The translations under genes were made by a program, and so were the position numbers. The notes beneath the pieces were generated by a model. It was not told the origin of the DNA. It was given only the letters and a program-made list of their open reading frames with translations, and did not search any database. From contig NC_080675.1 in the NCBI RefSeq assembly GCF_030445035.2, positions 64,930,544 through 64,994,543 of the forward strand: a stretch of DNA of 64,000 nucleotides, written 5' to 3'. Shown here in pieces: positions 47,905 to 59,544 of the stretch; position 1 is the first letter of the stretch, and each line of letters begins with the position of its first letter. Source of the DNA: Dasypus novemcinctus. Its lineage: Eukaryota > Chordata > Mammalia > Cingulata > Dasypodidae.

Positions 47905-50900
47905 GACATATCAGTCAGGAACCAGGCAGAAGATAAAAATTACAACAGTTATTTTACCAGGAAAAATGTAATATAAAGAACTGTTCACTAGTCAAAAGTG
48001 GCTAACTACCAAAAAAGGTAAACATGGACTCAAAGAAATACAGAAGCAGTGACTACAGAAAGCAGTTTCTCTGCTAGAATGGATGGTAAATGAGTGACAC
48101 AAATATGTTTTCCCCTAACAAGATGCATCCATCCTTCATATAGGTAAAATCTTATCCTTTCCTCAAAATGAGGAGACAGTCCCAACAATCATTATATCTA
48201 TTGTTGACTATATTAATTAATCTTCAAAGTCAATCACAGCTCCACTGGACTTACCTTAATCATTTATAAAATTAAATGCCAACAAACTTGTACAGAATGA
48301 TAAGGAGAAGAAGAGAGAAAAACATAATATATAGAAAATATATGTGCCATAATTACATAAACATAAGCAAGGAGAGGATAAGCAAATCTAAATAATCCAC
48401 ATTTCTATAATTAGTCATGAAGAGGTATCCATGACTTAGTCTCCTAATGCCGTCTTATATTTTATATTTCTTTGGCCTTCATCCAGATCCACAGATGGCT
48501 GTGATGCTTTACCTAGTGGGGTATCCCCAACCCTTCATTTCTGAAAGGTTTTTTGTTGTTGTTGTTTTCATTTTCCATTAGCATTTACTAGTGGTCATGG
48601 AAGTAGTAAAAGGCCTCCCAGAGAATACCTTGGACAACAGTCATAATTCTCATTGCCCTATTGTATAGCAGCAACTCAATTTTACCGCCACAATTAGGTA
48701 TTGGGGTCAACCACTATATCCACTGGAATAACTCCTTTATTTGTTGATTCTTTCAGTGGGATGAGAAACCCCAAAATGTCCAGGCAACAGTCTCATCTTC
48801 AAATTGAATAGATGCATTGATGTTTTCACTGGTGGAAGTATTCCCTTCTTGAGAACTAAGACTAAACTAGCAAACCTCAAGTTTTCCAAGATTGGAAGCA
48901 AACCATCTGTGACTAGGATTAGGTAAAATAGTAAGAGGAGCCACTCCTTACCCTTGATTCCAGACCCATGTATTCCGCCTATGTGGGATAAAGACTATTT
49001 AATATTCTCTCTGACTCTAAGTATATTCTGTATCCTGTGAGACCTCATTGTTTCAAGGTGTTGTCTCCCAATTGCCATGGTCAATGACTCTTCATTAAAC
49101 CATTCAATTTTTGTATTAGGGCAGCTGCATCTGGGTGAGGTGGTGTGGAGTGAGACCAATTAATTCCAAGAGTCATTGCAACTCGTCTGAAAAATTAGTT
49201 TCTTGGCACATCTTACCCTGTAGCATGCTTGCACCCATGTCTTGGGTGTGTACTTTTCCTTTTTCTCATTCCCTGAAAGCTAACAGGAGGGGATAGAAAG
49301 GTAAACAATCAAAACAACAAATAGCTGGGGTCCTTCCCCAACATGAGGAAAAGGGAGGAAGAAAGGCCTTAAAAAGGCCAGCTCCAGGGCCCCAAGCACA
49401 CGTCTTACCCTGTAACATGCCCACACCCATGTCTCGGGTCTGTACTTTTTCTTTTTCTCATTTTTCAATAAACTCTTGCTACTGGCCTTTTAAAAAATTA
49501 GTTTCTTGATCAGAAGCAATGCTATGCAAAATATCCTGACAGTGATTAAAGCATTCTGTGAGTCTGAAGACAGTGGGGCTAGAAAAAATATCATATACAT
49601 GGAAAGCAAATTCATATGCAGAATATATTTCTATTCCAGTGAGGATAAATCTCTACCTACTCCACAATGGGTAAAGATCCAATATAATCTGCCTACCTCC
49701 ATGTGACTTGCTGATCCCCATGGAGAATGGTGTCATAAAGGGGACTCAATGTTCGTCTACTCTGCGGGCAGATTAGGTACTTGGTAGTACAGTTATCCAT
49801 ATCAGCCTTGGTAAAGGGAAATCCATATAGTTAAAGTGTACATTTCACTCTTATTACCGTGGTCTCTTTATTTGTGGGCCCTCTGAGTAAGTACTAAGAT
49901 GAATTGGGAAAGAGGTTACTGACATTTACAGAGTCAATTTCTAACTTACTACTTAAGAGCCTCCTCCAAAATGCATGCCCTTTGGTAGGCATTTACCGGA
50001 AGCAAAAATATCATCACAGTCTTCATGTATCCAGAGAGATCCATCCACATACCTCTTTCCAAGAGCTCTTTCTTACCAATCTTCCATTTCCATTTCTTCC
50101 AAGTCCCTAACCATCTAGCCACATTACTGGCAACTGCATAGAAATAATGTAAATCTATACATCTTGTCATCTTTCAGTCAATCCAAAGTGAACAGCAAAA
50201 TTCACTGCTAAATTTCTGCCTAGATGGAGGCTTTACCTTACTATTGCAGTGAAAGTTTATCTCTGTTTGAGAATGAAATTCTATAGCTGTTTACATTTAA
50301 GTGGTACAAACCTTTTGGCCAAAATCACCTATAGTATCAAGTTTTTCTTCCTCGGCCCACAGATCATAAGGAACTCACGATGAGGCTAGAGGTGTGTACT
50401 CAGAGAGACAAGGCAATGCAACCGTACTTGGTATCAAGTAACTCTGACCCTCCATCCCATACAACTTATTTGTACCTTCAGAACCTCTCTGAGCCCACTC
50501 TAATATACTTTTTCCATTTGATATTATATTGCTTTTGCTCATGCCCAGCCATTAGTTTGATAATCAGAAAATCACTAGTTCGTTATTGAAAGGTCAGATT
50601 TCATGGTCATCAGATATCCCATGGTTAGGCATTCAGTCTTTAATCAACACCCAATAGCAAGCCAGAAACTATTTGCCCAAAGAATAATAATCTTCAAAAG
50701 ACATATGAATTTGCCATAAAATTTGCTGTTTATGCTATGATTATCCTGCAGAGTCTTGCTAGATTCTTCTACAGCATACTTATTCACCACAGATAATTCA
50801 AATATCATTTGCTCTGCTGGATCATAAAGCTCAAGGGGATAATCAGATTGTACTGAAGTCTAAACTTGTTTCAGAGCCTTCTCTTTTTCTGGAACCCAAT

Positions 50901-52275
50901 CTAAATTAGTCACTTGCCAGTAATTTGGTATATAACTTAAATAGAATACTTGCATGTAGTATGTGTTCCTTTCAAATTCCAAAAGACTTATCAAATATCA
51001 TGTCTCTATTTTGTTGTAGGTGGTGTGTGGTGTCTTTCAATTTGGGGGAGATATCTTATGCTATGTTCAATTGGACCTCCAGAAACTTCACTGTGATAAG
51101 CACCTTAAATTTTATGGAGTTTATCTCCCACTCTCTGGCTCATAAATGTATTGCTAAGGCATTGAAAGTAGTTACTACTTCCAGCTCATCTGATCCAGTC
51201 AGAATAATATCAGTCTATGGAAAAAGTGTGATGTTCTATAGAATGTCAAGATGATCAAAATCTTTGCAGATTATAATATGGCAAAGAGTGGAAGAGTGGA
51301 CATAATTCTGAGGTACTACTCTAAGATATGCTATTGGTCCTGCCAGAAAAAGGCAAACATATTCTGGTGGTTCTTACAATTTTTGGTATGAAGGAAATGG
51401 ATTGGTCAGGTCAATATATACAAACCATGGCCCAATGACTGTTAATATGTGCCAGTAAAAATACTACATCTAGATCATTGGTTACAGTGTCATCAAAGTC
51501 ATTCTTGAAGATACATTCAACTTTTGCACTGGCCAACCAGGCCAGTAAAATGAGGAGATAAGTATCTACACCTCCCACCCCCTGCGATCTTTGATGAGAG
51601 TACTAATTTTGTCAGTTTATTCAAGAACCAAAGATGTAGTGTTGCTTCTGGTTTAATATGTAGATAGGAAAGGAAAAGACTAGGGACTTCCACTTAGATC
51701 TTGCTACCATCATGATCTTTACTCTTAAGTTAGAAAGTTAATGTGAGGATTCTGCCACTTTCCAAATGTGTGTATAGCAATTATACATTCAGGAACTGGA
51801 AAAAAAAAATAGCCACAGAATCAGTCTGCAGATCAACTGTGAATTTGTTGTGAGTCTAACTTGAGTTAAGACTCCAGCTTTCCCCTAGTTACCATTAGCT
51901 CCTCCCTTGATGGTGGCATTTGGGATGAAGGAAAATTTTCCTGAAAGTGCTAGCTGCAAGAGAGCCACGAGGGCTGCTGCTGCTATGGTGATGGGGATAT
52001 TTGCCAGAAAGCATAGACTTGTTATCCTTGAGCGTTGGTGCTGTGGTGAATAGTAACAGGTCTCTATATACCAATCCTTGGCTGTCATGTGGAACACAGC
52101 ATACAAAAAAAGAAACAGAAACTCTCTTCCTTCTGATTTTGCAGTGACTTCCTTGTTCTCTTTGTTGGCAAAGTCAAATATCAAGCAAAATTGCAAAGGA
52201 GAAATGTCAACAGTCCAGGATCACAAAGCAAGGCAAGGACGGGTAGAATTTGAGCTAAGAAGCAATAAATAAATA
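47905..52275 (-). mobile_element. ERVL-type (class III) endogenous retrovirus relic, antisense
   Basis: The stretch reads as the antisense of an old mammalian class III retroviral element of the ERV3-16/LTR16 type, as recognised from its pol-region and flanking text. LTR-like ends are suspected at 47905-48400 and 51880-52275. All frames are broken; the longest fragments are about 100 codons, so nothing can be expressed as a protein. The annotation rests on recognition of the nucleotide order, not on a domain search. A later insertion occupies 49206-49493. Confidence 0.65.
49206..49493 (+). mobile_element. Retroposed LTR-driven transcript (R-U3-R-polyA structure)
   Basis: A 288-bp insertion is flanked by a perfect 15-bp duplication, AAAATTAGTTTCTTG (49191-49205 and 49494-49508). 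The first 65 bases (49206-49270) are repeated at 49396-49462 with seven mismatches and a 2-base gap. The second copy starts 27 bases after a TTAAAA TATA-like box (49369) and continues to an AATAAA at 49467-49472. About 19 bases later an A-run begins. This is what an L1-copied polyadenylated transcript of a retroviral LTR looks like: terminal R repeat at both ends, promoter between, A-tail, long target duplication. The internal 125 bp has no coding content. An unknown short repeat family with direct repeats is the alternative. Confidence 0.65.
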
Positions 52276-52544
52276 ACTGATACAGGAGACAAGGTTAACT
52301 GAGGGAAAGGTATGTGGACAACCCATTCATAATAGATTTTATAAGGTAAGAACATTTGTATCTATATAAATGTAAACCAAAAGACTCCCTTTGCAGAAAT
52401 GATCAAGTAGAAAAAGTAAACTCTATGCATATCATTTGTTCTCCCTTCTCTACCTCCATGATATTTCATAAAATTTTAAGTCCTTTTTTTTATAACATAC
52501 ATACATGGAATATCTTTTTATATCTTTTAATTTTTAATCTATGA

Positions 52545-52872
52545 GTGTCTAAATCAAAACTGAATTTTCTATAGACAACACATGGTTCGATGATGTGTTT
52601 TTTGTTTTTTTGTTCCCATCTCTACCTTTTACTTTGGAGAGTTTAATCCATTGACACAATGTAATTCCTGATAAAGAAGGACTTCTATCATTTTGTTATT
52701 TGCTTTCAATGTGTCACATATCTTCTTTGTTTTCCACTCACACATTACTATTATTTCGTACGTTAAAAAGATATTTTCCTAGTGTACCATTATAATTTTC
52801 TCATCATTTGTTTTACTATATATGTTTTTTTTTTCATTTTGTATGCTTAGTGGTTGCCCAGAAGTTTACAAT
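52545..52872 (-). repeat. Ancient L1, inverted 5' piece (ORF2 endonuclease start)
   Basis: The text GAGTGTCTAAATC through CTTTGGAGAGTTTAATCCATTG and CTGATAAAGAAGGACTTC is the antisense of the beginning of L1 ORF2 (the endonuclease domain). It directly abuts sense ORF2 sequence, so it is best read as the inverted 5' segment of the same insertion. Confidence 0.65.
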
Positions 52873-52884
52873 TAAGTCAGTAAG

Positions 52885-55735
52885 AGAAGAAAATTTGAAA
52901 AATCACAAATGTGGAAATGAAACAACACACTCTTCAATAACCAATATGTCAAAGAAGAAATAAACAGAAATATCAAAAATATTTCATTTGAAATTACAAA
53001 AACACAACATACCAAAACTTATGGGATACAGGAAAAGCAATGCTCAGAGGGAAATTTACAGCTGTAATTCCTACATTGAAAAATAATAAAGATATCAAAT
53101 CCATAACCTAACTTGCCAACTTAAAAGACTAGAAAAAGAAGAATGAACTAAACTCAAAGCAAGCAGAAAGAAGGAAATAGTAAAGATTAGAAAAGACATA
53201 AATGAAATAGAACAAAGAAAAGCAATATAATTAACAAACCAAAAGTTAGTTTTTTAAAAATATCAACCATATTGACAAACATTTAGCTAGACTGACCAAG
53301 AACAAAATTAGGAGCTGAATAATACTAAAAGCAGGAATAAGGTGACAGAATTACTATGAACTTTACATAAATAAAAAGGATTATAAAAGAATACTATAAA
53401 CAATTATATGCAAACACCTAGTTGAAATGAATACATTCCTAGAAACAAACATATTACCAAAGTTGATTCAAGAAGAAATATAAAATCTGAATATACGTAC
53501 AAAAAAAGTGATTGAATAAGTAATCAAGAAACTTCTATCAATGGAAAAACCATAACCAGATGGTTTCACTCACGGATTCTACCAAACTTTTAGAGAATTA
53601 ACACCAATTCTTCTCAATATCCTGCAGAAAACAGAAGAGAAAAGAATACTTTTTCACTAATTCTATGAGGCCAGTATTACCCACATACCAAAGCCAGACA
53701 AAGACAATATATAAAGAGAGTCTACAGACTAATATCTCATATGTCTATAGATGCAAAAACACTGGGGAAAAAATACTGGCAAAACAAATCCAGAAGCATA
53801 TTAAACGATTATACACCTTGACCAAGTGGAGTATATCCCAGGAATGCAAGAGTGGTTCAACATACGAAATTCAATCAATATAATATATCACATTATGAAT
53901 TGATAGGAAAGAATAACATATGATCATCTCAGTTAAAGCAGAAAAAGTATTTAACAAAACTCAAAAGACTTTCAAGATGAAAATGCTCAGTTATTAAGAA
54001 TAGAAGGGAATCTTCTCAACATAGTAAAGTACACTTAACGGAAAACTGACACCTACTATTATACTCAGTGGTGAAAGATTGAAAATTTCCCCCTAGATCA
54101 GGGACAAGTAAAAGATGTCCACTTTCACCCCTCTATTCAACATTACACTGGAAGTTCTAGCCAGAGCAATTAGGCAAGAAAAGAAGTCAAAGACAATTAT
54201 ATTAGAAAAGAAAAATTAGTTGATCTTTATCCACAGATGACACAATCTTATTTATATAAAATCCTGAAAAAAGAAAAACAGAAACAAAAACATCACTATG
54301 GCTAATAAGAGAATTTATCAAAGTGGCAGAATACAAAGTTAATGCCCTAAAATCAATTATATTCCTTTTCACTAGCAATGAACAACTCAAAAATAAAATT
54401 AAGAAAACAATTCCACTTACAAAAGAATAAAGTACTTAGGAAAAATTTAACCAAGGAAATGCAAGACTTGTTGCCTGAAAACTACAAAGCATTGTAAAAG
54501 AAGACCTAAATAAAAAGCCATCCTGTGTTCACAGATTGGAAGACAATATTATTAATATGGCAATATTCCTTTGTGGACATACAGTTTCAAAGCAGTATCT
54601 ATTAAAATCCCAGCTGCCTTTTTTTTTTTTTTGGATAAATCATTTTAAAATTCATATGAAATTGCAAGTGACCTTGAATAGCCAAAACAATCTTGAAAAA
54701 AAGTAACAGCAGGAGCACTCACACTTCCCAATTTCAAAACTTCCTACAAAGATATAATAATCCAAACAATATAGACTGGCATAAGGATAAATATATAGAT
54801 CGATGTAATGGAATTGAGAGACCAGAAATAAACTTGTACATCTATGGTTAATTGATTTTTGACAAGGATGCTAAGACATTTCTATGGGGAGAAAAGTCTT
54901 TTGAACAAATTGTTCTAGGACAACTGGAACTCCATGTGCAAAGGAATGAATTTGGATAGCTACCTCATTCCATGCACAAAATTAATGCAATATAGATCAA
55001 AGACTTAAATATAAGAGATAAAAAATATAAAACTCTTATAAGAAAACATAACTGCAAATGTTCATGACCTTGGGCTAAGCAACAGTTTTTTTAAAATGTG
55101 ACACCAAAACCACAAGCAACAAGAGAAAAAAAGAGATAAATTAGGCTTCATTTAAATATTTAAAAATGTGTACATAAAGGACACTACCAAGAAAGTGGAA
55201 AGACAACCCACAGAATGGAATAAAATATTTTCAAGTTATTTATCTGGTAAGGGTCTTGTAGCCAGAATATAAAAAGAACTATCATAATTAAACAACAAAA
55301 GGTCAAGCAATCCAATTTAAAAATGGTCTAAGGATCTGAATAGATTTGCAAATTGCCAATAAGCACATTAAAAGATGCTCTTCTTTATTAGTCATCAGGG
55401 AAATGCATTATAAAACCACAATTAGATGTTATTTTGTACACATTAGGATAGTTACATATTTTTTAAAAAGAAAATATCAAGTGTGATGAGACTGTGGAAA
55501 ATTTGAACCCTTACATAGATGTAAAATGGTTCAGCAGCTATGGAAAACTGTTTGCTTTTCTCCAAACAGTAACATAGAGCCACCCATCATTTTTATTCCT
55601 AGATATCTGCCCTAGAGAAATAAAAGCATCCATTCTCACAAATACTTGTACATGGATGTTTGTAAAACATTATTCATAACTGCCCAAAAGTGACTACCCA
55701 AATATCCTGATGATGAACGAATCTTTTGACTTTAA
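52885..55735 (+). repeat. Ancient L1 ORF2, sense, from late endonuclease to near the 3' end
   Basis: The sense text follows ORF2 in order. It opens with GGAAATGAAACAACACACTC, then AAAACTTATGGGATACAGG, the reverse-transcriptase region (near 53665-53940), and the C-terminal region (GGATGTTTGTAAAACATTATT near 55652). Dozens of stops and frameshifts are present and no ORF exceeds 72 codons. No 3' UTR or tail was identified, so it ends or is cut near 55735. Confidence 0.8.
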
Positions 55736-55739
55736 AGAA

Positions 55740-55899
55740 TGAGGCGGTTCTTTCATCTATATCTCAGAGCCATTAATTTATATATCCCATTAGGGTTGTA
55801 CAAATTACTGGGTTTTGAAATATCACTTGGAAGAGCACCTCTCTGTTCAAAATTAAGCCACTATCTATTCATTTTTCTTTCAAGAATTTACAGACTTTT
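55740..55899. other. Unassigned sequence next to the retrocopy target site
   Basis: 160 bp of host sequence with no recognised element. It ends in TTTT followed by AAAA, a good fit to the L1 endonuclease nick site used for the NDE1 retrocopy. Confidence 0.5.
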
Positions 55900-55913
55900 A
55901 AAAAATGAATTTT

Positions 55914-58200
55914 GGCGCCGGGTCTGGGCCAGAGGACCAGGGCACGTCGCCCTTCCCTGCAACCGCTGCCACCCGTGCCTCGTTCTCGCCCTTGCCTCTG
56001 GAGCTGGACACCAGGCCACAAGAAGAGATCTCCTGCCCTGTTTTCTCAGTGGAGGACTCAGGAAAGAAGGCTTTCAACTCCAAGAAGGAAGAATCTAACT
56101 ATTGGAAAGATCTGGCTATGACCTACAGGCAGAAGGCAGCGAATATCCAAGAGGAACTCCAAGAATTCCAGGAGGGAAACCAAGAATATAAAACTGAATT
56201 GGAGACACAGTTGCAACAAATATTTGAAACCAGGAAAAGAGACCTCCTGTCTGAAAATAACCACCTTCGCACGGAACTAGAAACCATAAAGAAATTCGAA
56301 ATACAGCATTCCGAGGGCTACCAGCAGATCTCAGCTTTAGAGGATGACTTCGCACCGACTAAGGCAATTAAAGATCAGTTGCAGAAGTATGTCTGAGAGC
56401 TGGAACAAGCAAATGATGACCTGGAAAGAGGAAAACGGGCCACAGTCATGTCTCTTGAAGACTGAGCAGCGCTTGAATCAAGCCATTGAAAGAAATGCCT
56501 TACTGGAAAGTGAACTTGATGAGAAGGAGAATCTCCTGGAATCCGTTCAGAGGACGAGGTCAGAGATTTGCGTCAGGAATTGGCCGTGCAACAGCAGAAG
56601 AAACCCAGGTCCCCCAAGCTCAGCTCGGTGGAAGCAGAAAGGACAGACACAGCCGTCACACCAGGGACGTGGTCTGGATTGATTGTTCCGGTGGGAGCCC
56701 CCTCACACCCACAGCCCGAATATCTGCCCTCAACATCGAGGGAGACCTGCTGCGGAAAGCAGGGGCACTGGAGTCCAAACTCGCATCCTGCCAGCACGTG
56801 TCGGGTACAATCAGTCCCCAAACCGAGCAAGTGTCTCAGTCCCAGGATGGAGGAGCAAGAACAGAGATGGAGACAGAGGGCCAGGCAGCACCAGCGTGAC
56901 TTTGAGTGAAAAAGGGTTGGGAAAACGCCTGAAATTTGGGAAATTTCCTTCAAATATGTACTCACCATTACTGCCATCAGCCCAGGGTATAGTCAGGATG
57001 TTCCTTTAGGAAAACCATGGAAGCTGAAACCCTTGGTGTTTGTTCAGGAGTTGTTACCTTTCTTATTCTTTTTAAACTATCTCTTTTTTTTTAATTTGGT
57101 TGAAGACAAATGACAGCAAGCTGTCACCATCATTAATTTAGCTTTGTGCTTTGTGTTGCAAGCAGATGACTTGAGGATGCCACCAGTGTGTCCCATGAAA
57201 TGTCTGACAATCCCCAAGCTTCACTGTTATTGTGTGTTGCAAAGAGACAGGGACAGGTGGACCCTCTGGGAAGAGCTCTTAGGGTCAGCGATGAGGCCAG
57301 ATTTGAGCTACACCAAGAATCCCAATTGGTCTTGAGAGGTGTTTTAAAAATCCAGGGGCTCTTTCAACCTGGGAGTATGAGCCCATGGCTGAGGTTCATG
57401 GCTGCCCTTTTAACACCCTTAACCCCAGCCCCAGTCAGCGGGAGCCGTCTTCCAGAACAAAATCTCCAATGCTTTATGGCCCACTGACCACTGGCATACT
57501 TAAATCATGTCTAGGTGTGAACAGTAAAGCAAGCCAATGCCTTTTCCTTAAACTGTGCTAGTGTACCTCTTAACTTGTCCCCCACTGAGGCATCTGAAGG
57601 TGTGGTTGAGTTTCAGCATCAATTTTGTGTTGACCAGGACCTGTCAAAATCTGTATCTTGTCTAAGTAAACTCTGACTATTACCTTTCCTGGTTGGGAAA
57701 GGTCTGATCTTGAGGACCCTGAGGGTTGTTGGGGCAGAGGAGCTCAGTCACACAGCCCCTAAGAAGAGTACTTCATTCAAAGCCACAATGAATGAATTGG
57801 GGTGACCTTCAGAGAGGATTTCAACATGAGGACTGTTGTTGGAAGCTTCCTTTCCAAACAAGGAAATAAACCCAGGATTTCCAACTCATGACAGTGTGTT
57901 GTATCCTCATCACTGCTTGTTACGAACTGCTGTCTCTCACTTCCAGGCCCATCTAAAGAGAATACACTAATTTCAGGAGCAGGTGCACAGCTTACTGACC
58001 TTCCTTTTGTTACTAAGTTATTTTCCAAAAGAAAGCAAAAATACCCTTGAGTTAAAAGTCTAACTTTTTAAGTGCTATTGACATTCAGAAAAATTGCAGT
58101 CCTACTTTTGTCACCCTAAGAAACATCCTTAACCTATATCAGTGAAAGATATACTTTTATTTTTTTAAAAGAACAACAAAATCAAGAGACATCAGTGCTC
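55914..58200 (+). pseudogene. NDE1P: Processed pseudogene of NDE1 (nuclear distribution protein nudE 1)
   Basis: An intronless, GC-rich copy of the NDE1 mRNA. The parent is a coiled-coil dynein/LIS1-binding protein of centrosome and kinetochore. The order is: a GC-rich 5' UTR (55914-56049); a coding-like region 56050-57009 with NDE1 blocks such as [19 protein letters not shown] and QISALEDD; a C-terminal end (PSAQGIVRMFL then a TAG stop); and a long 3' UTR. It is dead. The start codon reads GTG (56050), there is a TGA at 56394-56396 replacing arginine, a 2-base deletion after MSLED near 56462, and a further deletion of about 5 bases near 56552. The nearest paralogue, NDEL1, fits less well at both ends. 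Flanking duplications (AAAAAATGAATTTT, 55900-55913; AAAACAATGAATTTT, 58201-58215) mark it as L1-mediated. A-rich text before the right duplication may be its worn tail. Confidence 0.93.
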
Positions 58201-58357
58201 AAAACAATGAATTTTATTTTTAAATTATGTATTATAATTACATGGATCTAAAGTGAAATCTTCCTGTTAATTTTATTCAAAGAAACCAGCCTCTTTCACA
58301 TCCCATCTGTCCTATTTTTTTCTGTCCTCTTATAGGAAATCATTTTTCAAAATATCA

Positions 58358-58556
58358 GTGGTGGGAAGAAGATGTGGCTCAATAAGTTGGGTGCTTGCCT
58401 ACCATATGGGAAGTCCCAGGTTTGGTTCCAGGTAACTCCTAAACAAGACAAACAAGGCAGTGAGCTGATGCAATGGGCTGGCGTGGTGAGCTAACATAAC
58501 AAGATGATGCAATGGGGATGGGGATAAATAAATAAAATAAATCTTTAAAAAAATAC
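58358..58556 (+). mobile_element. DAS-SINE, older short copy, sense
   Basis: The head (GAAGATGTGGCTCAATAAGTTGG, then ACCATATGGGAAGTCCC) with a degraded B box is followed by a GCTGATGCAATGGGCTGG body and an AAATAAATAAAATAAATC tail. It is more diverged than the copies at 19850 and 40124 and no target duplication was found. Confidence 0.8.
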
Positions 58557-58564
58557 ATGTATAT

Positions 58565-58912
58565 ATCATCATTTCCTTGTTAGTTGTCCTGGGTGAGTCC
58601 AATGAGCTGGAGAGTAGGTGTTGCTACTCTATTGAGATTCATGGCACAACTGGCACATGGAAAGCCTGAAGATTTAAGTCTCTTGTACATAAACTTATCA
58701 ACTCTAGTACTAACTATAGGTTCAAATAGAAGGGGTAGAAGAGCCATGTGTAGGGAAACCACAGCTGAGTCCAACTTTGTCATACTGGGGAGCACAAATT
58801 CCAAAATAGGCCCCACTGGTATGGCGCCAAACTCCTGAGCTGTCAACATTGCCTATAGTGTCTGGGTGTCTCCATTGCCCTCAGGAGCCCTGCTATTTGA
58901 GGCAATATTAGC
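58565..58912 (-). mobile_element. L1 3' UTR, inverted 5' part of a twin-primed insertion
   Basis: This stretch matches 61228-61570 in the same orientation (antisense), for example TGTCCTGGGTGAGTCCAATG and GAGCCATGTGTAGGGAAACC. It belongs to the same insertion as the next feature but runs the other way. Confidence 0.8.
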
Positions 58913-59520
58913 TGTGGTAGTCAACGACCATCCCAAGGAATAGAGAAAGACTACAACTGCAAGCAAGATAGTCCCATCAATCTGCCCCATGGGATCTAAG
59001 CTTCCTCTCAGTTAGAGGTGGAGTGGGCATCACCATCCCAGAATCCTTGGGATTGGGGCATGAATAATGGGCTACAGTACACTTACTGTTATTTTACTAT
59101 AGATTTACTGTTATTCTAGCAATGGAAGAACATTTTATCATTGATGTTGAGGCAGTGGCCACTAGAGATTCTGAGGGGAGAGAAAAGGAAAAATAGGTGT
59201 AATATGGGGACATTTTTAGGATATTTGAAATGTCCTGAATGACATTGCAATGACAGATAGAGGCCATTAATGTTCTTGTTATAACTTACAAAATTGTGTG
59301 GGAGAGAGTTTAATCTACGATGTAAACTATAATCCACTCTTGGTGGCAATGCTCCAATATGTGTTCACCAATTGTAACATATGTATCACACTAATGAAGG
59401 ACGTTATTAATGTGGGAAAGTGTGGGAGGAGTAGGGAGTGGCGCAAATGGGAATCCCTACATTTTTTATGTAACATTTATGTAATCTAAGTATCATTTTA
59501 AAAATATAAAAAGTATATTT
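58913..59520 (+). mobile_element. L1 3' UTR, sense 3' part of a twin-primed insertion
   Basis: This stretch is the reverse complement of about 60440-61220, running to the end of the 3' UTR (TTTTTTATGTAACATTTATG and an A-rich tail). Together with 58565-58912 it spans one continuous piece of 3' UTR with its 5' half flipped. The two pieces meet at one consensus point. It contains only one copy of the unit that is duplicated at 60593-60986. Confidence 0.85.
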
Positions 59521-59544
59521 AAAAAGACAATATATATATATTTG

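Noticed and set aside
47905..52275. Possible intact retroviral gene
   Set aside because: Every frame is broken by stops, and the longest fragments are about 100 codons. Only a relic is present.
55739..56098. A 119-codon ORF crossing into the NDE1 copy
   Set aside because: It lies in a different frame from NDE1, crosses the target-site duplication and has no known domain.
55905..56396. A 163-codon open NDE1-like frame that might be translated
   Set aside because: Its upstream ATG lies in the target-site duplication and the frame runs through former 5' UTR. It ends at a premature TGA, and later deletions break the rest.
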